Below, in pieces: positions 26,325-35,287 of a stretch of DNA of 64,000 nt. The notes under the pieces are model-generated. The model saw only the letters and a list, made by a program, of their open reading frames with translations, was not told where the DNA came from and ran no database searches. The position numbers and the translations under genes were made by a program. Numbering within the stretch: position 1 is the stretch's first letter; each line of letters starts with the position of its first letter. Origin of the DNA: Alistipes provencensis (lineage in GTDB: Bacteria > Bacteroidota > Bacteroidia > Bacteroidales > Rikenellaceae); assembly GCF_900083545.1 (NCBI RefSeq), contig NZ_LT559262.1, positions 2,818,302 through 2,882,301 of the forward strand, given 5' to 3'.

Positions 26325-27134
26325 TCAGGGATTGTATATGTCTTTGTATCGGAATTCCAGTATTTCCTGCACCATCCGGGCGAACTGCCGGGCCTCGACA
26401 TGCTCTGCGTCGATGCGCAGCACGGCGTTGAAGTCGTTGAGCGCCGGGCCCCACTCGCCCATCCGGTAATGGAGCCTGCCGCGCTCGATGTAGAGCGCCG
26501 TGTCGTCCGGAGCCTCGGCGATCCGTGCCGTGAGGGCCGCGATCCGTGCCGCGGGGCTCCACAGCCCCTTGCGGCGGATGTAGGCGGCGACGCCCTCGTC
26601 GAGCATGGCCGAGGTATCCTCGCCCCGCCCGATGCGGTCGCGCACGTCCGTCGACGCGAAATCCTGCAAAGGGGCGTCCGCCAGCAGCGTGATGCGCCCC
26701 TCGAATCCTTCGGCCGGTTCGCCCCGGCGGGGATAGACGTAGACCGGATATTCGAGGATTTTCTCGTACTCCTTCCAGCCATCGAGCCGGGCGATTTGGT
26801 CGCTGCCCATCAGGATCGAGAACTGCATGTCGGACCCGAAGTTTTCCTTGAGGTAACGCAGGGTATCTATTGTGTATGAGGGCTTCGGGAGCAGAAATTC
26901 CACGACCGACGGTTTGATTTTTTCCGGATATTTCGAAGTGGCGCAGGCGATTTCGGCCATTTCGAAACGGTCCATTTCGGGAGCCAGTTCGTCGGCCGCC
27001 TTGTAGGGGCTCTGCGGCGAGACGACCAGCACGACCTCGTCGCAAAGCGTCTGTTCGACAGCATACTCCGCCAGCGCGATGTGGCCTTTGTGCACGGGGT
27101 TGAACGACCCGAAATAGAGCATCACCCGTTTCAT
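26325..27134 (-). CDS. nadD: Nicotinate-nucleotide adenylyltransferase with C-terminal TPR-like extension
   Basis: The 269-residue protein is longer than typical NadD (about 190-200). Residues 1-190 are the nucleotidyltransferase: GSFNPVHKGHI (9-19), the SILMGSDQ block and STDVRDRI near 170. Residues about 195-269 form TPR-like helices (DDTALYIERGRLHYRMGEWGPALNDFN, spanning about 213-239). The enzyme converts nicotinate mononucleotide to its adenine dinucleotide in NAD synthesis. The start ATG 27134 is one base past the gmk stop. The tail may mediate a protein contact; that is inference. Confidence 0.92.
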   Translation of the reverse strand: MKRVMLYFGSFNPVHKGHIALAEYAVEQTLCDEVVLVVSPQSPYKAADELAPEMDRFEMAEIACATSKYPEKIKPSVVEFLLPKPSYTIDTLRYLKENFGSDMQFSILMGSDQIARLDGWKEYEKILEYPVYVYPRRGEPAEGFEGRITLLADAPLQDFASTDVRDRIGRGEDTSAMLDEGVAAYIRRKGLWSPAARIAALTARIAEAPDDTALYIERGRLHYRMGEWGPALNDFNAVLRIDAEHVEARQFARMVQEILEFRYKDIYNP

Positions 27135-27135
27135 C

Positions 27136-27699
27136 CTACCGCGCGATGAATTGGTCGAGAATACTGCATGTACCGCCCACGGCCTCTTCGAGACAGTCGT
27201 TGACGACCACATGGTCGAACTCCGGGGCCTTCGTCAGTTCGAATTCCGCCTTGGCTACGCGGCGCTCGATCACCTCCGGGGCGTCGGTGCCGCGGGTGAC
27301 GAGCCTCCGGCGCAGCTCCTCGATCGAGGGCGGCATGACGAACACCGAGCAGGCGTCGTCGCCGAAGATGCGCTTGAGGTTGATGCCGCCGATCACGTCG
27401 ACGTCGAAGACGATCACATGGCCCTTGGCCCAGATGCGCTCGACCTCGCTGCGCAGCGTGCCGTAGCAGGTGCCTTTGTAGACCTCCTCCCACTCCACGA
27501 AGCGGTTTTCGGCCACGGCCTTCATGAACTCCTCCTGCGAAAGGAAATAGTAATCCACTCCGTCGCGCTCCTGTCCGCGGGGTGCGCGGCTGGTCGCCGA
27601 GATGGAGAACTCCAACTGAGGATAACGCTCCAGCAGGTGCCGGACGATCGTGGTTTTGCCCGAGCCGCTCGGGGCCGAGAATATGATGACTTTTCCCAT
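27136..27699 (-). CDS. gmk: Guanylate kinase
   Basis: The 187-residue enzyme phosphorylates GMP to GDP. The P-loop is APSGSGKTT (9-17), followed by SATSRAPRGQERDGVDYYF, the GMP-binding block, and VDVIGGINLKRIF. The length is normal. It precedes nadD with a 1-base gap and follows yicC by about 160 bases that contain palindromic repeats. Confidence 0.96.
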   Translation of the reverse strand: MGKVIIFSAPSGSGKTTIVRHLLERYPQLEFSISATSRAPRGQERDGVDYYFLSQEEFMKAVAENRFVEWEEVYKGTCYGTLRSEVERIWAKGHVIVFDVDVIGGINLKRIFGDDACSVFVMPPSIEELRRRLVTRGTDAPEVIERRVAKAEFELTKAPEFDHVVVNDCLEEAVGGTCSILDQFIAR

Positions 27700-27731
27700 A
27701 ATCAGATGGCGATTGATTTTATGTCGGTTAG

Positions 27732-27832
27732 CAACCCGGTCTCCTGTTGTCGCCGCCGTTGGCGTCGTTTACAAGTCTGACCCCACCCCAAACCCCTCCC
27801 TCGGGAGGGGCTTATCGCATGCGACCGGGTTG
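27732..27832. repeat. Palindromic intergenic element between yicC and gmk
   Basis: A perfect 8-bp hairpin CCCCTCCC-TC-GGGAGGGG (27793-27810) lies inside a 10-bp inverted repeat, CAACCCGGTC (27732-27741) and GACCGGGTTG (27823-27832). Such C/G-rich palindromes occur between genes in many Bacteroidetes. It could be a processing or attenuation site between the two genes. Confidence 0.5.
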
Positions 27833-27857
27833 TCAGCCGGAATTCGTCTGGATATTT

Positions 27858-28730
27858 CTACAATATATTCAACACTTGTTCCTTGATCTTCTCCAGCTCG
27901 TCCTTCATCTTGACTACGAGGATTTGGATGTTCGACTCGTTGGCCTTCGAACCCATCGTGTTGATCTCGCGGCCCATTTCCTGAGCGATGAAGCCCAGCT
28001 TGCGGCCTGCGCCCTCCTCCCCTGCGGCCACCTCGCGGAAGTATTTGCAGTGGTTGGTGAGGCGCACCTTCTCCTCGGTGATGTCCAGCTTCTCGAGGTA
28101 GAAGATCATCTCCTGCTCCAGCCGGTTGCGGTCCACGTCGACGGGGAGTTTCGAGAGGTTGTCCAGAATGCGGTTGCGGACCGTCTCCGTGCGGGCCTTT
28201 TCGAAAGGAACCACCTCGTCGCGGTACTGCTCGATCAGCTCCACGCGGCGCAGCAGGTCGGCGATCAGGATCGCCCCCTCCTGTGCGCGGAAGGCGTCGA
28301 GCTGTGCGGCGGCGGCCTCCGCAGCGGCGATCAGCGCGGTGTGCTCCTCCTCCGAAATGGCTTCGGACTCGGTGGACACCACGTCGGGCATGCGCATGAT
28401 GACCGGCAGGATGGCGTCGTAATCGGCGTCGATGCCTGCGAACGCGAGCGTGTCGTTCATCTGCCGCAGGTATTCGCGGAAGACCTCGCGGTTGATGCGG
28501 GCCGGGGTCTCGACCGTCTGCGACTCCACCGAGACGAAGACGTCGACCTTACCCCGCTGGAGCGTGCGCGTGATGACGTTGCGGAGTTCGTTCTCCGACT
28601 GGCGGTAGACGGCCGGAAGCCGCAGCGAGAGGTCCATCTGTTTGGAGTTGAGCGAACGGATCTCGACCGTGATCTTTTTATTTTGGAGCGTGGCCTCGCC
28701 TTTGCCGAAGCCGGTCATTGATTTTACCAT
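27858..28730 (-). CDS. YicC family endoribonuclease
   Basis: The 290-residue protein starts MVKSMTGFGKGE, the YicC family hallmark. It has RSLNSKQMDLSLRLP (about 28-42) and the C-terminal DUF1732 region with NTMGSKANESNIQILVVKMKDELEKIKEQ-like pattern (about 255-285), ending EQVLNI. YicC of E. coli acts as an endoribonuclease affecting small-RNA decay. The pairing with gmk is conserved in many bacteria. Confidence 0.93.
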   Translation of the reverse strand: MVKSMTGFGKGEATLQNKKITVEIRSLNSKQMDLSLRLPAVYRQSENELRNVITRTLQRGKVDVFVSVESQTVETPARINREVFREYLRQMNDTLAFAGIDADYDAILPVIMRMPDVVSTESEAISEEEHTALIAAAEAAAAQLDAFRAQEGAILIADLLRRVELIEQYRDEVVPFEKARTETVRNRILDNLSKLPVDVDRNRLEQEMIFYLEKLDITEEKVRLTNHCKYFREVAAGEEGAGRKLGFIAQEMGREINTMGSKANESNIQILVVKMKDELEKIKEQVLNIL

Positions 28731-28819
28731 GTGTGGATGAGGACTTGAATTTCCTGCAAAAATAGTAAAAACTATCCAAAAAGAGGCGCATTCTTTCTGC
28801 GGAATGAAATTTATTTGGC

Positions 28820-28871
28820 TATCTTTGTATTTATAATTTTTTTTATTTACATTTGTGTTAGTAAACTAACA
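28820..28871 (+). promoter_or_regulatory. serC promoter region with two -7 boxes and a palindrome
   Basis: TATCTTTG (28820-28827) and TACATTTG (28848-28855) both fit the -7 consensus. Directly after the second box lies TGTTAGT-AA-ACTAACA (28856-28871), a perfect 7-bp inverted repeat covering the expected start of transcription. It may be an operator or a 5' hairpin. Confidence 0.5.
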
Positions 28872-28909
28872 GTTAGGAGTCAGATCATTCAAATCACATA
28901 CGAATCATT

Positions 28910-29980
28910 ATGAAAAAGCACAATTTCAATGCGGGACCTTCCATCCTGGCGGACGAGGTCATCGAAAATGCGGCCAAGGCAATTCTCGACTTCAACGGAT
29001 CGGGTCTTTCGCTGCTTTCGATCTCTCACCGGACGAAGGATTTCGACGCCGTGATGGAGGAAGCCGACCAGCTTTTCCGGGAATTGCTCCATATTCCGGA
29101 CAACTACAAGATCATCTATCTGGGCGGCGGTGCAAGCACCTATTTTTATGAAATTCCCGCGAACTTTCTGGGCAAGAAGGCCGGTTATGTGAATACGGGT
29201 GTCTGGGCGAAGAAGGCCATCAAGGAGGCCAAGCGTTACGGCGAGGTCGAAGTGCTGGCATCGTCCGAGGACAAAAATTTCACCTACATTCCCAAGGGCT
29301 TCGCCATTCCGGCCGACCTGGACTATGTGCATATTACCTCTAATAATACGATTTACGGTACGGAGTACCACGAGGACCTCTCGTCGCCCGTGCCCCTCGT
29401 TGCCGACATGTCGTCGGACATCCTCTCCCGCCCGGTCGACGTTTCGAAATACGCCATGATCTACGGCGGAGCACAGAAAAACCTGGCTCCCGCGGGCGTG
29501 GCTTTCGCCATCATCCGCGAGGACATGCTCGACAAGATCGTCCGCGACCTGCCGTCGATGGTGTCGTTCCGCACCCATGTCGAGAACAACTCGATGTTCA
29601 ACACCCCGCCCGTCTTCCCGATCTATGTGCTGAAGGAGACCCTCAAGTGGCTCAAGTCGATCGGCGGCGTTCCCGAGATCTACCGCCGCAACAAGGAGAA
29701 GGCCGCCCTGCTCTACGACGAGATCGACCGCAACCCGCTGTTCTGCGGTACGGCCGTCAAGGAGGACCGCTCGCTGATGAACATTTGTTTCGTGATGGCC
29801 GAGGGATACGAAGACCTCGCCGACGAGTTCATGGCGTTCGCCAAGGAGCGCGGCATGGTCGGCATCAAGGGCCACCGTCTGGTGGGCGGTTTCCGCGCGT
29901 CGTGCTACAACGCCCTGCCTAAGTCGAGTGTCGAGGCGCTGGTGGCCTGCATGCGGGAGTTCGCCGAAAAACACGCGTAA
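28910..29980 (+). CDS. serC: Phosphoserine aminotransferase
   Basis: The 356-residue PLP enzyme converts 3-phosphohydroxypyruvate and glutamate to phosphoserine and 2-oxoglutarate. It starts [17 protein letters not shown], has [11 protein letters not shown], and places the PLP Lys in [12 protein letters not shown] (about 190). [15 protein letters not shown] lies near the C-terminus. The length is normal. The gene leads the serC-serA-DUF1015 cluster. Confidence 0.96.
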   Translation: MKKHNFNAGPSILADEVIENAAKAILDFNGSGLSLLSISHRTKDFDAVMEEADQLFRELLHIPDNYKIIYLGGGASTYFYEIPANFLGKKAGYVNTGVWAKKAIKEAKRYGEVEVLASSEDKNFTYIPKGFAIPADLDYVHITSNNTIYGTEYHEDLSSPVPLVADMSSDILSRPVDVSKYAMIYGGAQKNLAPAGVAFAIIREDMLDKIVRDLPSMVSFRTHVENNSMFNTPPVFPIYVLKETLKWLKSIGGVPEIYRRNKEKAALLYDEIDRNPLFCGTAVKEDRSLMNICFVMAEGYEDLADEFMAFAKERGMVGIKGHRLVGGFRASCYNALPKSSVEALVACMREFAEKHA

Positions 29981-30062
29981 CAGCATGTGCCCGACCATCG
30001 TCCCGCTGATGCGGGAGACGAAGAGAGAACAGGATATTTATTTTACGTCATTGATCGATACT

Positions 30063-30986
30063 ATGAAAATACTGGTTGCAACGGAGAAGCCTTTTGCCAA
30101 GAAGGCCGTCGACGGAATCCGCGGGATCGTGGAAGATGCCGGCTATGAACTGGCGCTGCTCGAGAAATACACCGACAAGAGCCAACTGCTGGAGGCTGTG
30201 GCCGACGCGGATGCACTGATCATCCGCAGCGACAAGGTGACCGCCGAGGTCATCGCCGCGGCGAAAAACCTGAAGATCGTGGTCCGCGCCGGTGCGGGTT
30301 ACGACAATGTGGACCTCGGGGCGGCTTCGGCGCGGGGCATCGTGGTGATGAACACCCCGGGCCAGAACTCCAACGCCGTAGCCGAGCTGGCGCTGGCCAT
30401 GATGATCTACATGTCGCGGAACCGCTTCACCCCGGGTACGGGCATGGAAATTCAGGGCAAGACCCTCGGCATCCACGCTTACGGCAACGTCGGCAAGCTG
30501 GTCGGCCGCAAGGGAAAGGCGTTAGGCATGAATGTTGTCGCATACGATCCGTTCATCACCGACGAGGCGGTCTTCGCGGCCGACGGCGTGAAGAAGGTGG
30601 CGTCGGTCGAGGAGCTTTACAAGGCGTCCGACTTCCTGTCGCTGCACATTCCCGCCACGGAGCAGACCAAGGGTTCGATCGGCTACGACCTGCTGATGTC
30701 GATGCCCAAGGGCGCGACGCTGGTCAACACCGCCCGCAAGGAGGTGATTGACGAAGCCGGTCTGGTGCGTGCCCTGACCGAGCGCGAGGACCTGAAATAT
30801 ATCACCGACATCGCCGCCGGCAATCAGGCCGAGCTGGATGAGAAGTTCGGCAAACGGGTTTTCGCCACGGCGAAGAAGATGGGCGCCGAGACTGCCGAGG
30901 CCAACATCAACGCCGGTCTGGCGGCTGCCAGCCAGATCGTGGATTTCCTGAAGAACGGCAACACGCGTTTTCAGGTCAATAAATAG
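30063..30986 (+). CDS. serA: D-3-phosphoglycerate dehydrogenase, short type
   Basis: The 307-residue enzyme oxidises 3-phosphoglycerate at the start of serine synthesis. It starts MKILVATEKPFAK (ATG 30063) and has no ACT domain, so no C-terminal serine-binding site is visible. The NAD site reads GIHAYGNVGKLVG instead of a full GxGxxG. The catalytic Arg is probably in VRAGAGYDNVD and NTARKEVIDE holds the second conserved block. The usual catalytic His (TPHLGAS) is replaced by Lys in FATAKKMGAETAEA (about 272). This form resembles the short PGDH type described from Entamoeba and Bacteroidales. It follows serC by 83 bases. Confidence 0.9.
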   Translation: MKILVATEKPFAKKAVDGIRGIVEDAGYELALLEKYTDKSQLLEAVADADALIIRSDKVTAEVIAAAKNLKIVVRAGAGYDNVDLGAASARGIVVMNTPGQNSNAVAELALAMMIYMSRNRFTPGTGMEIQGKTLGIHAYGNVGKLVGRKGKALGMNVVAYDPFITDEAVFAADGVKKVASVEELYKASDFLSLHIPATEQTKGSIGYDLLMSMPKGATLVNTARKEVIDEAGLVRALTEREDLKYITDIAAGNQAELDEKFGKRVFATAKKMGAETAEANINAGLAAASQIVDFLKNGNTRFQVNK

Positions 30987-31003
30987 ACGATAAATGTATC
31001 GGG

Positions 31004-31033
31004 AAAGGCGGGTGCGGAAACGCCCGCCTTTTT
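31004..31033 (+). terminator. Intrinsic terminator after serA
   Basis: AAAGGCGGG pairs with CCCGCCTTT around a TGCGGAAACG loop, followed by TT. It lies 19 bases before the DUF1015 ATG, so DUF1015 is reached by partial readthrough or its own promoter. Confidence 0.65.
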
Positions 31034-31051
31034 CGCCTAAAACAAGACTTT

Positions 31052-32299
31052 ATGGTACGAATAAAACCTTTCCGCGCGGTCCGTCCGCCGCAGGAGCATG
31101 CCGCCGAGGTAGCGTCGCGTCCCTACGACGTGTTGAATTCCGCCGAGGCCAAGGCCGAGGCTACGGAGCGTTCGCTGTTGCACATCATCAAACCCGAGAT
31201 CGATTTCGAGCCCATCGCCGACGAACATTCCGAGCCGGTTTACGACAAGGCGGTGGAGAATTTCCGCAAATGGCAGTCCGAGGGATGGCTCCGGCAGGAC
31301 CCCGAGGAGTACTATTATATCTATGCGCAGACGATGGAGGGCCGCACGCAGTACGGACTGGCGATGTGCTGCCACTTCGAGGATTACCTCTCGGGGGCGA
31401 TCAAGAAGCACGAGCTGACGCGGCCCGACAAGGAGGAGGACCGCATGATCCACGTCCGCAACCAGCAGGCCAACATCGAGCCGGTGTTCTTCGCCTACCC
31501 CGATAATGCCGAGATCGACGCCATCGTCGCCGACGTGGTGAAGAACAACGCTCCGGAGTACGATTTCACGGCCGCCGACGGCTTCGGGCACCAGTTGTGG
31601 GTCATCCGCGACCGGAAGACCAACGACCGCATCACGGAGCTGTTCGCAGGCATCCCGGCGCTGTATGTCGCCGACGGACACCACCGCACGGCTGCCGCCG
31701 CCCGCGTGGGGGCCGAGTGCCGCGCGAAGAACCCGAACCACTCGGGCTGCGAGGAGTACTGCTATTTCCTCGCCGTGACCTTCCCGGCCAACCAACTGCG
31801 CATCATCGACTACAACCGCGTGGTGAAGGACCTGAACGGCCTGACGCCCGCCGAACTCCTCGAAAAACTGAAGGAGTCGTTCACGGTCGAGGACAAGGGA
31901 ACGGAGGAGTACCGCCCCACGGCCCTGCACAACTTTGCGATGTATCTCGACGGCCGCTGGTGGAGCCTGACGGCCAAGCCGGGCACCTATGACGACAACG
32001 ACCCGATCGGGGTGCTGGACGTCACGGTGCTGTCGAATCTGGTGCTGGACAGGATTCTGGACATCAAGGATCTGCGCACGTCGAAGCGCATCGACTTCGT
32101 GGGCGGCATCCGCGGTCTGGGCGAATTGAAACGCCGTGTCGACAGCGGGGAGATGAAGGCGGCTTTCGCCCTCTATCCCGTCTCGATGGAACAACTTATC
32201 CGAATCGCCGACACGGGCAACATCATGCCTCCGAAGACGACGTGGTTCGAACCCAAGCTCCGCTCGGGGGTGGTGATCCACTCGTTCGAAGAAAAATAA
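31052..32299 (+). CDS. DUF1015 family protein
   Basis: The 415-residue protein starts MVRIKPFRAVRPPQE and has the DUF1015 blocks ASRPYDVLN (about 25-33), YYYIYAQTM (about 88-96) and the His-rich VADGHHRTAAAA (about 206-217), which looks like an active site. DUF1015 genes often lie next to serA/serC, and some ParB-like relatives are serine kinases, so a role in serine metabolism is plausible but unproven. No serB is seen nearby. It is probably cytosolic. Confidence 0.9.
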   Translation: MVRIKPFRAVRPPQEHAAEVASRPYDVLNSAEAKAEATERSLLHIIKPEIDFEPIADEHSEPVYDKAVENFRKWQSEGWLRQDPEEYYYIYAQTMEGRTQYGLAMCCHFEDYLSGAIKKHELTRPDKEEDRMIHVRNQQANIEPVFFAYPDNAEIDAIVADVVKNNAPEYDFTAADGFGHQLWVIRDRKTNDRITELFAGIPALYVADGHHRTAAAARVGAECRAKNPNHSGCEEYCYFLAVTFPANQLRIIDYNRVVKDLNGLTPAELLEKLKESFTVEDKGTEEYRPTALHNFAMYLDGRWWSLTAKPGTYDDNDPIGVLDVTVLSNLVLDRILDIKDLRTSKRIDFVGGIRGLGELKRRVDSGEMKAAFALYPVSMEQLIRIADTGNIMPPKTTWFEPKLRSGVVIHSFEEK

Positions 32300-32306
32300 T
32301 TGAAAA

Positions 32307-32337
32307 AGAGCTGCCTTTTCGGGCAGCTCTTTTTTTT
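32307..32337. terminator. Intrinsic terminator after the DUF1015 gene
   Basis: AGAGCTGCC pairs with GGGCAGCTCT around TTTTC, followed by eight T. It also ends the convergent membrane protein gene on the other strand. Confidence 0.85.
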
Positions 32338-32352
32338 GCAGGGTGTTCCGGA

Positions 32353-32931
32353 CTATTTCCGGGTATTGTTGGCGATCGACGCCAGCGCGCGGTAGAGCTC
32401 CGCGAAGACGCGGGCGACGACCACGATCAGGAATCCGTAGATCGGGAAGAGCAGACACGACCAGATGCTTCCGCCGACCAGATTGCCCATTCCGAGGGCA
32501 TGGCCCATCATTCCGGAGCTGTCGCCCAAGAAGAGGGCGGCCACCAGCGACAGGACGAACCCGCCGACACCGACGTACATGCCCAGCCACTCGCCGCAGG
32601 TCTGGAGGAAATGCGAGAAAACGGGGATGGCGACGAATTCGTCACCGTCCTGCGACGATGCGTTGACCTTGTCGCGGCGGTTCCACCAGATCTGGAATCC
32701 GAACCACGAGAGTCCGCAGATGATGAGGAAGAGCACGATGAACGCCACGACGAACTTGCCTCCCGCGTTGAAGACGTGGTTGTCGATGGCCGCTACGAGC
32801 ACCCCGATGGGAACCAGCAGGTTGAGCGCCGCCAGCAGCGTGTAGAGCCAGCGGAACGGTTTGCGGAAGAACGCTCCGTCGTCGATGAGTCCGAGAATGG
32901 GGTCAAGGAAGGTGAAGAATTTGTTTTCCAT
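32353..32931 (-). CDS. Membrane protein of unknown function
   Basis: The 192-residue protein has about four hydrophobic segments: 30-50 (LYTLLAALNLLVPIGVLVA), 61-82, 118-135 (GVGGFVLSLVAALFLG), and 155-178. Between them are charged stretches such as WNRRDKVNASSQDGDE. I do not recognise the family. It stands alone, with a terminator behind it and the oxidoreductase operon diverging upstream. Confidence 0.8.
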   Translation of the reverse strand: MENKFFTFLDPILGLIDDGAFFRKPFRWLYTLLAALNLLVPIGVLVAAIDNHVFNAGGKFVVAFIVLFLIICGLSWFGFQIWWNRRDKVNASSQDGDEFVAIPVFSHFLQTCGEWLGMYVGVGGFVLSLVAALFLGDSSGMMGHALGMGNLVGGSIWSCLLFPIYGFLIVVVARVFAELYRALASIANNTRK

Positions 32932-33149
32932 AAGGCATTGGGTTTTGGTGGTTGGTTGTCCGGAAAAATGACCGGATGCTATAAAATTAACACTTTTTTC
33001 GTTATGTCCGAACTTTTCGGGCGCTGAATTTTCTGAAACAGGGACAGTTGACCCTTTTGGAGTGTAAACGTTTTTTTAAAGAAGCGTTGTTTTATCACGG
33101 ATCGGCGATTTTTTATAACGAAAAACAAGCCAAGGCATGGAATTTTTCG

Positions 33150-33157
33150 TATATTTG
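33150..33157 (+). promoter_or_regulatory. -7 box of the 2-oxoacid:ferredoxin oxidoreductase operon
   Basis: TATATTTG lies 27 bases before the ferredoxin-subunit ATG. The 250-base spacer upstream holds no other recognisable element. Confidence 0.6.
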
Positions 33158-33184
33158 TAAGCAACTTAACAATACTATAGCGTT

Positions 33185-33412
33185 ATGGCTAAAATCAAAG
33201 GAACAATCGTTGTCGATAAAGAGCGCTGCAAGGGGTGCGGGGTCTGCGCCTCGGCCTGCCCGTGCGACGTGCTCGCTCTGTCGGCAGAGGTAAACAGCAA
33301 GGGCTACCCCGTGGCGCGGATGGTGAATCCCGATGCCTGCACGGGCTGCGCTTCGTGTGCGGTGATCTGTCCCGACAGCGTCATCACGGTTTATCGTCAA
33401 AAATTCGAATAG
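33185..33412 (+). CDS. 2-oxoacid:ferredoxin oxidoreductase, ferredoxin-like delta subunit
   Basis: The 75-residue protein carries two 4Fe-4S motifs, CKGCGVCASACP (15-26) and CTGCASCAVICP (53-64). It is the electron-carrying subunit of the complex encoded by the next three genes. It ends 3 bases before the alpha subunit gene. The order delta-alpha-beta-gamma is common in Bacteroidales. Confidence 0.92.
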   Translation: MAKIKGTIVVDKERCKGCGVCASACPCDVLALSAEVNSKGYPVARMVNPDACTGCASCAVICPDSVITVYRQKFE

Positions 33413-33415
33413 GCT

Positions 33416-34510
33416 ATGGCAGAGAAGGAAGTAAAACTGATGAAAGGCAACGAAGTGATCGCCCATGCGGCCATTCGCTACGGTTGCGACGGATATTTCG
33501 GATATCCCATTACCCCGCAGTCGGAGGTGATGGAGACCCTGATGGAGCTCAAACCGTGGGAGACCACGGGCATGGTGGTGCTGCAGGCCGAGTCGGAGAT
33601 CTCTTCGATCAACATGGTCTACGGCGGCGCCTCGACCGGCAAGCGGGTGATGACCTCGTCGTCGAGCCCCGGCATCAGCCTGATGTCCGAGGGGCTGAGC
33701 TATCTGGCCGGTGCCGAGCTGCCCTGCCTGATCGTCAATTGCCAGCGCGGCGGTCCGGGGCTGGGTACGATTCAGCCCTCGCAGGGCGACTATTTTCAGG
33801 CCTGCAAGGGCGGCGGCCACGGTGATTTCCACCTGATCGTGCTGGCTCCGAACTCCGTGCAGGAGATGCACGACCATGTGGCCGAGGCGTTCGATCTGGC
33901 GTTCAAATACCGCAATCCGGCGCTGATCCTCGCCGACGGCGCCATCGGGCAGATGATGGAGAAGGTCGTGCTGGCGCCCCAGCGTCCGCGCAAGACCGAC
34001 GAGGAGCTGAAGGCCGAGTGCGGTTCGTGGGCCACGCAGGGCAAACCCGCCGGCCGGGCGCGCAATATCGTGACCTCGCTCGAATTGCAGTCCGAGAAGA
34101 TGGAGATCATCAACAAGCGCCTGCAGGAGAAATACAAGGCCCTTGAGGAGAACGAGGTGCGCTACGAAGCCATCGAGTGCGACGATGCCGACTACGTCAT
34201 CGTGGCGTTCGGTTCGTCGGCCCGCATCTGCTCGGCGACGGTCGAAATGGCCCGCGCCGAGGGGCTGAAGGTCGGCCTGCTGCGTCCGATCACCCTCTAC
34301 CCTTTCCCCAAGAAACAGCTTGCCGAACTGGCGGCCCGCGGCGTCAAGGGATTCCTCTCGGCCGAACTGAACGCCGGACAGATGGTCGAGGACGTGCGGC
34401 TTGCCGTCAACGGCAAAGCCCCCGTCGAGCATTACGGGCGTCAGGGCGGCATGATGTTCAATCCCGACGAGGTGCTCGACGCGCTCAAGGAAAAACTGAT
34501 TAAAAAGTAA
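33416..34510 (+). CDS. vorB: 2-oxoacid:ferredoxin oxidoreductase alpha subunit (VorB/KorA type)
   Basis: The 364-residue subunit starts MAEKEVKLMKGNEVIA and has the family blocks GYPITPQSEVME (about 26-37), AESEISSINMVYGGASTGKR and SSSPGISLMSEG. It holds the pyrimidine-binding part of the thiamine diphosphate site. The enzyme decarboxylates a 2-oxoacid to the acyl-CoA and reduces ferredoxin. Branched-chain 2-oxoacids or 2-oxoglutarate are both possible substrates; the sequence alone does not decide. Confidence 0.9.
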   Translation: MAEKEVKLMKGNEVIAHAAIRYGCDGYFGYPITPQSEVMETLMELKPWETTGMVVLQAESEISSINMVYGGASTGKRVMTSSSSPGISLMSEGLSYLAGAELPCLIVNCQRGGPGLGTIQPSQGDYFQACKGGGHGDFHLIVLAPNSVQEMHDHVAEAFDLAFKYRNPALILADGAIGQMMEKVVLAPQRPRKTDEELKAECGSWATQGKPAGRARNIVTSLELQSEKMEIINKRLQEKYKALEENEVRYEAIECDDADYVIVAFGSSARICSATVEMARAEGLKVGLLRPITLYPFPKKQLAELAARGVKGFLSAELNAGQMVEDVRLAVNGKAPVEHYGRQGGMMFNPDEVLDALKEKLIKK

Positions 34511-34516
34511 AAGACG

Positions 34517-35284
34517 ATGGCAGAGGTTGAAATCAAAAAGGAGAATCTGGTTTATACGAAACCGGCGCTCATCACCGATAATGTCATGCACTACTGCCCC
34601 GGTTGCAGCCACGGTACGGTGCATAAGCTCGTCGCCGAGGTCATCGAGGAGATGGGGCTCGCGGAGAAGACCGTGGGCGTTTCGCCCGTGGGCTGCTCGG
34701 TGTTCGCCTACAACTACATCGACATCGACTGGATCGAGGCGGCGCACGGACGCGCACTGGCCGTTGCGACGGCCGTGAAGCGGCTCTACCCGCAGAATCT
34801 GGTCTTCACCTATCAGGGCGACGGCGACCTGTCGGCCATCGGTACGGCGGAGTCGATCCATGCGGCGGCGCGCGGCGAGAACGTCGTGGCGATTTATATT
34901 AATAATGCGATTTACGGCATGACCGGCGGCCAGATGGCCCCGACCACCCTGCTGGGCATGAAGACCGCGACGACCCCCTACGGACGCGATCCGCGGCTGA
35001 ACGGCTATCCCTACAAGATTGCCGAGATGATGGCCCATCTGGACGGTGCCACCTACATCACGCGCCAGAGCGTGCATACGGCGGCCAACGTGCGCAAGTG
35101 CAAGAAGGCGATTCGCAAGGCGTTCGAGAACTCGATGGCCGGCAACGGTTTCTCGATGGTCGAGGTCGTCTCGACCTGCAACAGCGGCTGGAAACTCTCG
35201 CCCGTGGCTTCGAATCAGTGGCTGGCCGAGAACATGCTGCCCTACTACCCGCTGGGCGATATCAAGGACGTTAAAAACGAGTAA
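34517..35284 (+). CDS. 2-oxoacid:ferredoxin oxidoreductase beta subunit
   Basis: The 255-residue subunit binds thiamine diphosphate: YCPGCSHGTVHKL (about 27-39), GDGDLSAIGTAESIHA (about 97-112) and YINNAIYGMTGGQMAPTT, where GDGD...NN binds the Mg2+-diphosphate. It follows the alpha gene by 6 bases and precedes gamma by 3. Confidence 0.93.
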   Translation: MAEVEIKKENLVYTKPALITDNVMHYCPGCSHGTVHKLVAEVIEEMGLAEKTVGVSPVGCSVFAYNYIDIDWIEAAHGRALAVATAVKRLYPQNLVFTYQGDGDLSAIGTAESIHAAARGENVVAIYINNAIYGMTGGQMAPTTLLGMKTATTPYGRDPRLNGYPYKIAEMMAHLDGATYITRQSVHTAANVRKCKKAIRKAFENSMAGNGFSMVEVVSTCNSGWKLSPVASNQWLAENMLPYYPLGDIKDVKNE

Positions 35285-35287
35285 GCT

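Noticed and set aside
25352..26782. Longer starts for DUF3109, ddl and M23 genes
   Set aside because: The upstream parts are shadows of neighbouring genes; overlapping ATGA-type starts fit better.
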